Assembly: GCA_017538795.1 (NCBI GenBank)
Contig: JAFYIE010000117.1
Location: forward strand, 1 to 55,828
DNA: 55,828 nucleotides
Origin: Bacteroidales bacterium
GTDB lineage: Bacteria; Bacteroidota; Bacteroidia; Bacteroidales; F082
Direction: 5' to 3'
Every line of letters starts with the position of its first letter. Position 1 is the stretch's first letter. Made by a program: the position numbers and the translations under genes. Positions 49,084 through 55,828 of the stretch are shown here, piece by piece. Under the pieces are notes generated by a model. The model was not told the DNA's origin and made no database searches. It worked only from the letters and a program-made list of their open reading frames with translations.

Positions 49084-49809
49084 ATGAAGATTTTAGGAAT
49101 CATACCGGCACGATACGGCTCGACACGTTTCGAGGGCAAACCTCTGGCACTCATCAACGGCAAGATGATGATTCAACGCGTGTACGAACAGGCAAAAAAA
49201 GCCGACAAACTCGCCGACGTGGTTGTAGCTACCGACGATCAACGTATTTTTGACGCTGTTATCGGCTTCGGCGGCAAGGCCGTGATGACCTCGTCGAACC
49301 ATAAAAGCGGCACCGACAGATGCTGCGAGGTGGTGAATAAAATCGGCGCCGGCTTCGATGCGGTGATAAACATCCAGGGCGACGAACCTTACATCAACCC
49401 TCTGCAAATCAACCAGATAGCTGAGCTGATTTCAGAAAAAGACACACCATTGGCATCGTTGTGCAAGCCGATTCACGACGAAGACGAGCTGAAAAGCCCA
49501 AACGCAGTGAAAGTGGTGTTCGACAAAAACGGCAAGGCTTTGTATTTCAGCAGGTTTGCCATCCCATATCTGAGAAATCAGGTGGAACGCACTTTCTACA
49601 AGCACATCGGCATCTACGCCTACAAATGCGACGTTTTGAAAGAAGTGGCGGCACTTCCACAGTCGGGGCTGGAACTTGCGGAATCGCTGGAACAGCTGCG
49701 TTGGCTTGAAAACGGATACACCGTCCGCATGGGAGTGACAGAGTTTGAGAGTTTCTCCGTCGACGTGCCTGACGACATTATTAAAATAGAAACAATTTTT
49801 AAGGATTAA
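49084..49809 (+). CDS. kdsB: 3-deoxy-manno-octulosonate cytidylyltransferase
   Basis: 241 residues. Activates Kdo to CMP-Kdo for LPS core synthesis. 'IIPARYGSTRFEGKPL' at 6-21 is the nucleotide-binding signature; 'VVVATDD' near 47, 'SGTDRCCEV' near 78, 'NIQGDEPYI' near 96 and 'LEQLRWLENGY' near 203. The kinase upstream is translationally close. Confidence 0.96.
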   Translation: MKILGIIPARYGSTRFEGKPLALINGKMMIQRVYEQAKKADKLADVVVATDDQRIFDAVIGFGGKAVMTSSNHKSGTDRCCEVVNKIGAGFDAVINIQGDEPYINPLQINQIAELISEKDTPLASLCKPIHDEDELKSPNAVKVVFDKNGKALYFSRFAIPYLRNQVERTFYKHIGIYAYKCDVLKEVAALPQSGLELAESLEQLRWLENGYTVRMGVTEFESFSVDVPDDIIKIETIFKD

Positions 49810-49810
49810 C

Positions 49811-49841
49811 TGACTAACTGAACAATTGACTAACTGAACAA
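49811..49841 (+). repeat. Tandem 16-bp repeat before the HU-SPOR gene
   Basis: TGACTAACTGAACAA occurs at 49811-49825 and 49827-49841, immediately downstream of kdsB and upstream of the next ATG. A low-complexity spacer of the same kind as those at 36283 and 52365. Confidence 0.65.
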
Positions 49842-49850
49842 CTTAAAATA

Positions 49851-50903
49851 ATGATAACAAAATATATATCAGAATTATTATTTGACCACGAATGCGTAAT
49901 CATTCCCGAGTTCGGCGCCTTCATCTCCAAGGAAGTACCCGCCACTATTGATTATGTCAATCATCGCCTGACGCCGCCTTCCAAAGAACTGGCGTTCAAC
50001 AGACAGCTGTTGTCCGACGACGGCTTGCTCGTCGACTATGTGGCAAAGCGCAAAAACATCACAAGAAATGAAGCTTCGAAACTGGTGCACGACTTTGCCC
50101 TGAGCAGCCTTGCTGTGGTTGAAACAAGCGGTGTTCTACGCCTCGACGGTATCGGCATCCTGAGCCGTGTCACAGATAAAGATTTTGTCTTCCAACTTGA
50201 CGAGAACCTGAATCTTTTCGGCGACGCTTTCGGACTCACCTCGTTCACAGTTCAACCGATCTACAGAAGAGAGACATATAAGCATATCGCGGAAAAGATT
50301 ACAATCGAGCAGAAAGAGCGCAACACCCCGATGACAGTCCACGAGGAGGAGAAGGTGCTGAAGCCGCATCGCGTGAACCGCCGCAATTACAAGTGGTTCC
50401 GCGCCGCCGCATACTCAATGATGATTGCTACCGTGCTCGTGATTTTAGGCTGGGGCGCCAACAAGAGCGACTCAAATTTTGCATCATGGAACCCGCTGTT
50501 TTATTCATCGCCAAATGAATTTATAGCCATGCACTTCAACAACAAAATTGAAGCGCGTGAAATTATAACTGTCGAGAAACTCACAGCCCTGAGAGCTCAA
50601 CTTCCTACCACCGACAATGATGTAAAATACATCCAACCAGTTGACGCTGAGCAGCTTAAGCCTGTCGATATAAATCAATATTATATCATCGGTGCTTCTT
50701 TGAAAACCGAGAAAGAAGCTCAGAGATGCGTGAAATCTTTTCAGAATCAAGGTTTCAGCAACGCCGTATCGCTTCCGATGAACGACAAAGGCAATGTGCG
50801 CGTGGCTTACGATCTCGTGATGGGCAAAGACGCAGCCATCAAGAAACTGGAGATCATAAAGAAAGAATACAACGAGGCCGCTTGGCTGTTACGCAAAAAA
50901 TAA
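49851..50903 (+). CDS. HU-CCDC81-like and SPOR domain protein
   Basis: 350 residues. The N-terminal part (about 1-105: 'YISELLFDHECVIIPEFGAFIS', 'LLVDYVAKRKNITRNEASKLVHDF', 'LRLDGIGIL') is an HU/IHF-like domain of the CCDC81 type known in Bacteroidota, followed by a basic linker ('VNRRNYKWFRAA') and one membrane helix (about 186-203). A periplasmic stretch ends in a SPOR domain (about 272-350, 'YYIIGASLKTEKEAQRCVKSFQ', 'VAYDLVMGKDAAIKKL') that binds denuded septal peptidoglycan. It could link nucleoid DNA or a cytoplasmic partner to the division septum. Confidence 0.88.
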   Translation: MITKYISELLFDHECVIIPEFGAFISKEVPATIDYVNHRLTPPSKELAFNRQLLSDDGLLVDYVAKRKNITRNEASKLVHDFALSSLAVVETSGVLRLDGIGILSRVTDKDFVFQLDENLNLFGDAFGLTSFTVQPIYRRETYKHIAEKITIEQKERNTPMTVHEEEKVLKPHRVNRRNYKWFRAAAYSMMIATVLVILGWGANKSDSNFASWNPLFYSSPNEFIAMHFNNKIEAREIITVEKLTALRAQLPTTDNDVKYIQPVDAEQLKPVDINQYYIIGASLKTEKEAQRCVKSFQNQGFSNAVSLPMNDKGNVRVAYDLVMGKDAAIKKLEIIKKEYNEAAWLLRKK

Positions 50904-50907
50904 AGCC

Positions 50908-51570
50908 GTGGGAAAGAAAAACAAACTCGAGCGTTTTGCCGAATGCAAGACTTTTGAAAACCTTTTCGAGTATTCATTCGAACGCATCCAGGAGGAAGGT
51001 TTCCCGCTGAAAGGCAGGTGGCGCGAATTCTTTGGCAACGACAACCCCATAGTGCTCGAACTCGGCTGCGGCAAAGGAGAATACACCATCGGTTTGGCAA
51101 AAGCGCATCCTGAAATAAACTACATCGGTGTCGACATCAAAGGCGCCAGGATGTGGGTCGGACTGAAACAAGGCATAGCCGAAGGCCTGAAAAACGTAGC
51201 ATTCGTGCGCACACGTATCGAGCTCATCGAGAACTTCTTCGGTGAGGATGAAGTCGACGAAATATGGATTACCTTCCCTGACCCTCAGATACTTAAGGCA
51301 CGCAAACGCCTCACCGCACCTATCTATCTCGAGAGATACAAAACGTTTTTGAAAAAAGACAGCTATATCAACCTCAAGACCGATAGCGACTTGCTTTATG
51401 AGTTTACCTTAGACGTTGTAAAAGAGGCCAACTATCCTATCATTTATAACTACGACGACCTTTACGCCAACGACGACGATCTGGAGGTCAAGACAATCCG
51501 CACCTACTACGAATCAATGTGGCTGAAGCAAGGATTGACAATTAAGTATTTGAAATTCAAGGTAAAATAA
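50908..51570 (+). CDS. trmB: tRNA (guanine-N7-)-methyltransferase
   Basis: 220 residues, GTG start at 50908, 4 bp after the previous stop; no ATG is available before the conserved core. SAM loop 'LELGCGKGEYTIGLA' near 49, 'GVDIKGARMWVGLKQ' near 71, 'ITFPDPQILKARKRL' near 117 (the catalytic D-P motif) and 'LKTDSDLLYEFTLD' near 155. Methylates G46 of tRNAs. Converges on pcm with a 1-bp gap. Confidence 0.94.
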   Translation: MGKKNKLERFAECKTFENLFEYSFERIQEEGFPLKGRWREFFGNDNPIVLELGCGKGEYTIGLAKAHPEINYIGVDIKGARMWVGLKQGIAEGLKNVAFVRTRIELIENFFGEDEVDEIWITFPDPQILKARKRLTAPIYLERYKTFLKKDSYINLKTDSDLLYEFTLDVVKEANYPIIYNYDDLYANDDDLEVKTIRTYYESMWLKQGLTIKYLKFKVK

Positions 51571-51571
51571 T

Positions 51572-52231
51572 CTAATCATTTCCGATGTTTTTTAACATCG
51601 GGACGAATCTGCAATCACCAAACTCTTCGCGGAGCATGCTGCCGTCGGCTTGTTTTGTGAGACGAAGCATTCGTTGCTTTGTGGCGTCGGTCTCATCATT
51701 TAACGGAATCACCATTATTCCGCCTGTTTTTAGCTGATTTACAAGAGCTTGCGGTATTACAGGAGCCGCTGCCGTTATCAAAACCCTGTCGAAAGGACCG
51801 TAAGTCGGAAGACCTTTGTTGCCATCGCCTAAAAAAGTCTTGATATGATATGGAAACTCCTCAAGAAAAGGCTTCGTTTTCAAATAAAGGTTTCGTTGCC
51901 GCTCGATAGTAAACACTTTCGCGCCCATCTGTGCGAGTATGCACGACTGATAACCGGAACCAGTCCCGATTTCAAGCACCTTCATGCCTTTTGTGATGTT
52001 CAAAAGCTGGCTCTGCATCGCCACTGTGAACGGCTGCGAAATCGTCTGCCCCGACCCTATCGGAAAAGCCTTGTCCTGATATGCGAACTCCACAAACGAC
52101 GATTCCAGGAAGACATGACGCGGCACAACGCTTATGGCATCGAGCACATTTACATCTGTAATGCCTTTATCCTTAAGCACTTGCACCAACTGCTGACGCA
52201 ACCCTTTGTGACGATAACTATCTTCCTGCAT
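51572..52231 (-). CDS. pcm: Protein-L-isoaspartate O-methyltransferase
   Basis: 219 residues. Repairs isoaspartyl residues. 'PRHVFLESSFVEFAYQDKAFPIG' region near 33-55, 'QTISQPFTVAMQSQLL' near 58, SAM loop 'VLEIGTGSGYQSCILAQ' near 79 and 'FDRVLITAAAPVIPQAL' near 145. All PCMT motifs present. Confidence 0.95.
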   Translation of the reverse strand: MQEDSYRHKGLRQQLVQVLKDKGITDVNVLDAISVVPRHVFLESSFVEFAYQDKAFPIGSGQTISQPFTVAMQSQLLNITKGMKVLEIGTGSGYQSCILAQMGAKVFTIERQRNLYLKTKPFLEEFPYHIKTFLGDGNKGLPTYGPFDRVLITAAAPVIPQALVNQLKTGGIMVIPLNDETDATKQRMLRLTKQADGSMLREEFGDCRFVPMLKNIGND

Positions 52232-52280
52232 ACTCCTGTTTTATTCTGCAAATATACTAAAAAGTTTTTTCTCATAAGAC

Positions 52281-52353
52281 ATTTTTAATGCCCTTTGCAG
52301 AAATGCGACTTACCACAGGGTACTGAGAGCATTTCGAAAAGGGTATTAAAAAT
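52281..52353. repeat. Palindromic tip-conserved element, full copy D
   Basis: ATTTTTAATGCCCTTT (52281-52296) pairs with 52338-52353 (one G-T wobble); GAAATGC (52300-52306) pairs with GCATTTC (52329-52335); tip GACTTACC-ACAG-GGTACTGAGA (52307-52328). Compared with B2, a T-A pair has become C-G in the outer stem, a compensatory change. Confidence 0.8.
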
Positions 52354-52364
52354 GTTAAAAAAAC

Positions 52365-52392
52365 TAATGGCTAATAGCTAATAGCTAATGGC
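52365..52392 (+). repeat. Four tandem heptamers TAATRGC
   Basis: TAATGGC, TAATAGC, TAATAGC, TAATGGC in perfect register, between palindrome copy D and the promoter at 52400. No function apparent. Confidence 0.7.
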
Positions 52393-52399
52393 TTTTTTG

Positions 52400-52407
52400 T
52401 ATCTTTG
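52400..52407 (+). promoter_or_regulatory. Promoter -7 (TATCTTTG) of the Gfo/Idh/MocA gene
   Basis: TAnnTTTG element 16 bp upstream of the ATG at 52424, which rules out the in-frame ATG at 52388. Confidence 0.72.
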
Positions 52408-52423
52408 CAAAAATTTTTTTAAT

Positions 52424-53419
52424 ATGTTAAAAATTGGAGTTTTAGGTGCAGGTCATCTCGGGAAAATCCACATCAACTGCATCAAGCAAATTGAGAAATA
52501 CGAACTGGTCGGATTCTACGATCAAGATGAAAATACAGCGAAAAAAGTAGCCGCCGATTTGGAGGTCAAAAACTATAAATCTATCGACGAACTCATTGAT
52601 TCTGTTGACGTTGTCGATATCGTGACACCTACAATCGCACACTTTGCATGCGCATCGAAGGCTATCGAGAAAGGCAAAAACGTGTTTATCGAGAAGCCAA
52701 TCGTTGCCACCGTCGACGAGGCTAACAAGCTCATCTCTCTCGCGAAAAAAGCCAATGTCAAGGTGCAAGTAGGCCATGTTGAGCGTTTCAACCCGGCTTT
52801 CATCGCCGCCGAGCCTCACATCCAGGATCCGGTCTTCATCGAGTCACATCGTCTGGCGCTTTACAACCCTCGCGGCTGCGACGTGCCTGTAGTCCTCGAC
52901 CTCACCGTTCATGACATCGACATCCTTCTCACAATAGTGAAGTCACCGATAAAATCAATAAACGCGAACGGCGTGTCAATCGTCAGCCCGACACCCGACA
53001 TCATCACCGCAAGAATTGAGTTCGAAAACGGAGCGGTGGCAAACCTCACGACAAGCCGTATCTCTCTGAAAAACATGCGCAAATTCCGCATCTTCCAGAA
53101 GGGCGCTTACATCACAATGGATTTCATGGACAAGAAAGCTGAGGTGGTGAGAGTCGACGATGTAAAAGGCGAGCCAGGCCCATTCGACATGACTTTGCCT
53201 CTCCCCGACGGCACAACAAAGAAAATCTCTGTCGAGGAACTTGAGACAAACCAGATTAACGCCATCAAGACTGAATTGGAACGTTTCCATGATGCCATCG
53301 TGACAAACACCGAACCGCCTGTAACAATCGAAGACGGCGTCGAAGTCCTTAAAGTCGCTTACATGATTCTTGATGAAATCAACAAACATCAAAAACAGCT
53401 TCAAAAACATTTGAGATAA
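52424..53419 (+). CDS. Gfo/Idh/MocA family oxidoreductase
   Basis: 331 residues. Rossmann motif 'GVLGAGHLGKIHI' at 5-17, 'DVVDIVTPT' near 63, and the family signature 'VFIEKPIVATVDEA' near 88 with the E-K-P nicotinamide-binding lysine. The C-terminal domain is a beta-sheet with 'HVERFNPAF' near 119. NAD(P)-dependent sugar or cyclitol dehydrogenase type; in Bacteroidota close relatives sit near LPS and lipid genes. Substrate unknown. Confidence 0.9.
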   Translation: MLKIGVLGAGHLGKIHINCIKQIEKYELVGFYDQDENTAKKVAADLEVKNYKSIDELIDSVDVVDIVTPTIAHFACASKAIEKGKNVFIEKPIVATVDEANKLISLAKKANVKVQVGHVERFNPAFIAAEPHIQDPVFIESHRLALYNPRGCDVPVVLDLTVHDIDILLTIVKSPIKSINANGVSIVSPTPDIITARIEFENGAVANLTTSRISLKNMRKFRIFQKGAYITMDFMDKKAEVVRVDDVKGEPGPFDMTLPLPDGTTKKISVEELETNQINAIKTELERFHDAIVTNTEPPVTIEDGVEVLKVAYMILDEINKHQKQLQKHLR

Positions 53420-53465
53420 GACAATATTATTAAAAATAATACGTTAAAGACAAAAAAGACTGCCT

Positions 53466-54398
53466 ATGAAGAGTCTTCGTTACATCTTTTTATTTGGAAT
53501 AGTTTTATTGCTTTTTTCTTGTAACAAATTCAGCGGAAACCAAGAAATTCCAGCATATCTGCGTATTGAGCCTTGGGATTTTTCTATTCCAAACAATGAT
53601 TATGATAATTACGGCGCGGCGACTCAAAGCATAACCGACGCCTGGCTTTATGTGAACGGAAGTTTTCAGGGCTGTTACGAGATGAAAAAGCACGAAGATG
53701 GTGTTTATGCTCAGATTCCTGTTTTGGAAGAAGGCGAGAAAAACCTTACTTTCTACCCTGGTATAAAGATGAACGGCATCTCATCAACGAGAATCCAATA
53801 CCCATTCTACAAACCTTACAAAATCAAACACACCTTTGTTCAACAGGAAATCGGAACCATTAATCCGAGCACAAGCTATTACGATATCGACAGCACAGTC
53901 CTCACATTCAAGTTAATGGAAGACTTTGAAAACGAGAACAATATCAAACTTTTCCGTCTCGACACGACATACGCTGAGCTCAACGTAATCAGACACGACG
54001 AAGACACTAACGCTTGGATGACTCCTTCAGACCCGCTTCACTATCGTTCAGGACATTTTCATTTGGCCGACAGCACTCTTCGTTTCGCGGTGGCAACTGG
54101 CGAGTTGACCGGGCTGCCTCACGACGGAAGATCATATGTTCTCATGGAGCTTGATTATAAGTGCAGCTCTGATTTCCTTATCGGAATGTACATAAAATCT
54201 TCGCTCGACGGCATCATGGATAAAGACCTCTACTATCTTAGAGCCACCGATGTATGGAAGAAAGCATATATGAATTTCACCCCTACAATTATTGAGAATT
54301 ACAACGCGGTATATTTCAAAATTTATTTCAAGGGTGCTGTTCTTGAAGGCGAAACTGGTGACTTTTATTTCGATAACATTAAATTGATTCACAATTGA
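53466..54398 (+). CDS. Lipoprotein of unknown function
   Basis: 310 residues. Lipoprotein signal ending LFSC (Cys about 19). Beta-rich body with 'YLRIEPWDFSIPNNDY' near 31, 'ITDAWLYVNGSFQGCYEM' near 53 and 'GDFYFDNIKLIH' at the end, the layout of the Bacteroidota 'ITDAWVYVND' lipoprotein family, with an N-terminal Ig-like part and a C-terminal jellyroll-like part. It overlaps the sugar transferase gene by four bases (TTGA). Confidence 0.75.
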   Translation: MKSLRYIFLFGIVLLLFSCNKFSGNQEIPAYLRIEPWDFSIPNNDYDNYGAATQSITDAWLYVNGSFQGCYEMKKHEDGVYAQIPVLEEGEKNLTFYPGIKMNGISSTRIQYPFYKPYKIKHTFVQQEIGTINPSTSYYDIDSTVLTFKLMEDFENENNIKLFRLDTTYAELNVIRHDEDTNAWMTPSDPLHYRSGHFHLADSTLRFAVATGELTGLPHDGRSYVLMELDYKCSSDFLIGMYIKSSLDGIMDKDLYYLRATDVWKKAYMNFTPTIIENYNAVYFKIYFKGAVLEGETGDFYFDNIKLIHN

Positions 54399-55822
54399 GC
54401 AGCAAAATCAATAAACGGAAACAGACTTTAAAATATGTCTTATGGGATTGGATCGCCTCTGTCGCGGCCTGGTTCATTTTCTTCTGCTATCGCAAAAAAA
54501 TTGAGGCAGATGGAGGGTGTGTCGATTTCAGTGTCATTTACGAAGACCAGAATTTCTGGATTGGCATCATATTTATCCCAATCGCGTGGCTGTTCCTTTT
54601 CCTGTTGTCAGGTGCATACAGCAAGGTTTATTTCAAATCGCGTGTTAGGGAGCTCGGACAGACGATATTGGTTACGCTTATCGGTACCATCATACTGTTT
54701 TTTGCCATCATTCTTAACGACAGAATAGTCAATTACAAGACATATTACACTTTATTTGTAATACTTTACTTCCTTGAATTTACACTTACTTACGCGGGAA
54801 GGCTTATTATAACGTCCATAACCGCTAAAAAAGTTCATAATGGCGAGATAGGTTTCAACTCTTTGATTATCGGCGGTAACGAAAACGCATGCAAGATATA
54901 TCAGGAAATAATGGAACAAAAGTTCTCTTCCGGAAATATCATCGTCGGTTTCGTCAACGTTTTTGAAAGAGATGTATACAAACTTGAGGAATACACGCCT
55001 CGTCTCGGCAACTACAAAGACTTGGCCGAAATCATCAAGAAACACGACATCGAGGAAGTCATTATCGCCATCGAACGTTCTGAGACAGAGAAGATTGAAC
55101 GTATCCTGGCGATGCTTGAGAGCACAAATGTCACTGTAAAAATCATCCCGTTGATGCATGAATTTGTGTTTGGCGCCGTCAAGCAGGAAGGTATCTGGCA
55201 TGCCTCACTTATCCAGATAACACCCGAGCCGATGCCGATCTGGCAACAGGTGGTGAAACGTCTTTTCGACATAATCGCCTCATTATTAGTGATTATCATC
55301 CTCTCTCCTGTTTACATTTTCACAGCGATAATGGTCAAACGCTCCTCCCCTGGCCCTGTCTTCTATCGTCAGGAACGCATCGGACAACATGGAGTTCCGT
55401 TTAACATGCTGAAATTCAGGAGCATGTATGTCAACGCCGAGAACATGGGACCGCAACTTTCGAAAGACGACGACCCTCGTATCACCAAATGGGGCAAGTT
55501 TATGCGCAAAGTGCGTTTGGATGAGATTCCGCAGTTCTTCACCGTCCTTGGCGGCAAAATGTCGATTGTGGGCTATCGTCCTGAGCGTCAATATTATATC
55601 GATCAGATTGTGCAAGTAGCGCCTCACTACAGGATGCTTCTCCGCATAAAACCTGGCATCACCAGCTGGGGCGAGGTTAAGTTCGGTTACGCCACTACCG
55701 TCGACGAGATGGTGGAACGTCTGAAATACGACATTCTTTACATCGAGAACATGAACCTCGCTGTCGACATCAAGATTTTGATCTACACTGTTTTGATTGT
55801 GATTCAAGGACGAGGAAAATAA
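54395..55822 (+). CDS. Polyprenyl-phosphate sugar-1-phosphate transferase (exopolysaccharide/O-antigen initiating)
   Basis: 475 residues, TTG start overlapping the previous stop; no ATG fits before the first membrane helix. Four membrane helices at the N-terminus (about 15-125), a CoA-binding-like Rossmann region ('NSLIIGGNENACKIYQEI' near 153) and a C-terminal bacterial sugar transferase domain: 'KRLFDIIASLLVIIILSPVY' near 289, 'GPVFYRQERIGQHG' near 321, 'LKFRSMYVNAE' near 337, 'DEIPQFFTVLGGKMSIVGYRPE' landmark near 375-398. It transfers a hexose phosphate to undecaprenyl phosphate, starting glycan assembly. It ends 6 bp before the window end. Confidence 0.92.
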   Translation: MSSKINKRKQTLKYVLWDWIASVAAWFIFFCYRKKIEADGGCVDFSVIYEDQNFWIGIIFIPIAWLFLFLLSGAYSKVYFKSRVRELGQTILVTLIGTIILFFAIILNDRIVNYKTYYTLFVILYFLEFTLTYAGRLIITSITAKKVHNGEIGFNSLIIGGNENACKIYQEIMEQKFSSGNIIVGFVNVFERDVYKLEEYTPRLGNYKDLAEIIKKHDIEEVIIAIERSETEKIERILAMLESTNVTVKIIPLMHEFVFGAVKQEGIWHASLIQITPEPMPIWQQVVKRLFDIIASLLVIIILSPVYIFTAIMVKRSSPGPVFYRQERIGQHGVPFNMLKFRSMYVNAENMGPQLSKDDDPRITKWGKFMRKVRLDEIPQFFTVLGGKMSIVGYRPERQYYIDQIVQVAPHYRMLLRIKPGITSWGEVKFGYATTVDEMVERLKYDILYIENMNLAVDIKILIYTVLIVIQGRGK

Positions 55823-55828
55823 AAAAAG

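Noticed and set aside
1-55828. Insertion sequence or prophage
   Set aside because: No transposase, integrase, phage structural gene or flanking target duplication was found; only non-coding palindromic repeats.

Overview
The window is a chromosomal stretch of a Bacteroidota bacterium, most likely an uncultured member of the Bacteroidales. The evidence is the phylum-specific promoter element TAnnTTTG in front of many genes, the near absence of Shine-Dalgarno sequences, C-terminal type IX secretion (T9SS) sorting domains, Bacteroidota gene families (DUF5723, HU-SPOR, FISUMP/DUF1566-type lipoproteins, an epimerase-type threonine dehydrogenase) and the Bacteroidota order of the division and cell-wall (dcw) cluster. 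There is no transposase, integrase or rRNA.

Layout. 1-2144: a two-gene threonine catabolism operon (kbl, tdh) closed by a hairpin terminator. 2145-6578: an AT-richer accessory block holding a promoter and a long folded RNA element, three secreted or lipoprotein genes that end in the same ~102-residue PEGA-like module, a strong terminator, then a small structured RNA with its own promoter in front of an Abi_2 (AbiF/AbiD) HEPN-type gene that lacks its usual central segment. 6584-7555: a Ca2+/Na+ antiporter. 24401 down to 7535 (minus strand): one 17-kb operon mraZ-rsmH-ftsL-ftsI-murE-mraY-[murD stub]-ftsW-murG-murC-ftsQ-ftsA-ftsZ-purN-DUF2147-DUF389. MurD is represented only by a diverged C-terminal domain of 180 residues. 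24402-24641 is a dense control region: an MraZ operator, mraZ promoter, three DnaA-box-like nonamers, a common Bacteroidota palindromic repeat and the engB promoter.

24642-31415: engB, two FISUMP-type lipoproteins, a TPR lipoprotein, def, ruvX, tRNA-His, dapD and a small protein with a sorting-tag-like tail. 31617-42988: an oligopeptide-type ABC permease, a DUF5723 outer-membrane protein, tRNA-Leu, a trigger factor without its PPIase domain but with a histone-H1-like tail, clpP, clpX, a T9SS cargo, hutU, and a large C10 peptidase that is also T9SS cargo. 43137-55822: a glycosyltransferase, tgt, an LptF/LptG permease, a third FISUMP lipoprotein fused to the small-tail protein, a deoxynucleoside kinase, kdsB, HU-SPOR, trmB, pcm, a Gfo/Idh/MocA oxidoreductase, a lipoprotein and a polyprenyl-phosphate sugar transferase that runs to the window end.

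A family of palindromic intergenic elements with a conserved tip (GACYTACCAC...GGTACTG) and variable but self-complementary stems occurs five times between 31.5 and 52.4 kb. Together with the MurD stub, the PPIase-less trigger factor, the Abi gene with its RNA, the shared PEGA-like module and the FISUMP fusion, it is the most noteworthy content. All calls are from reading the sequence; no database search was run.
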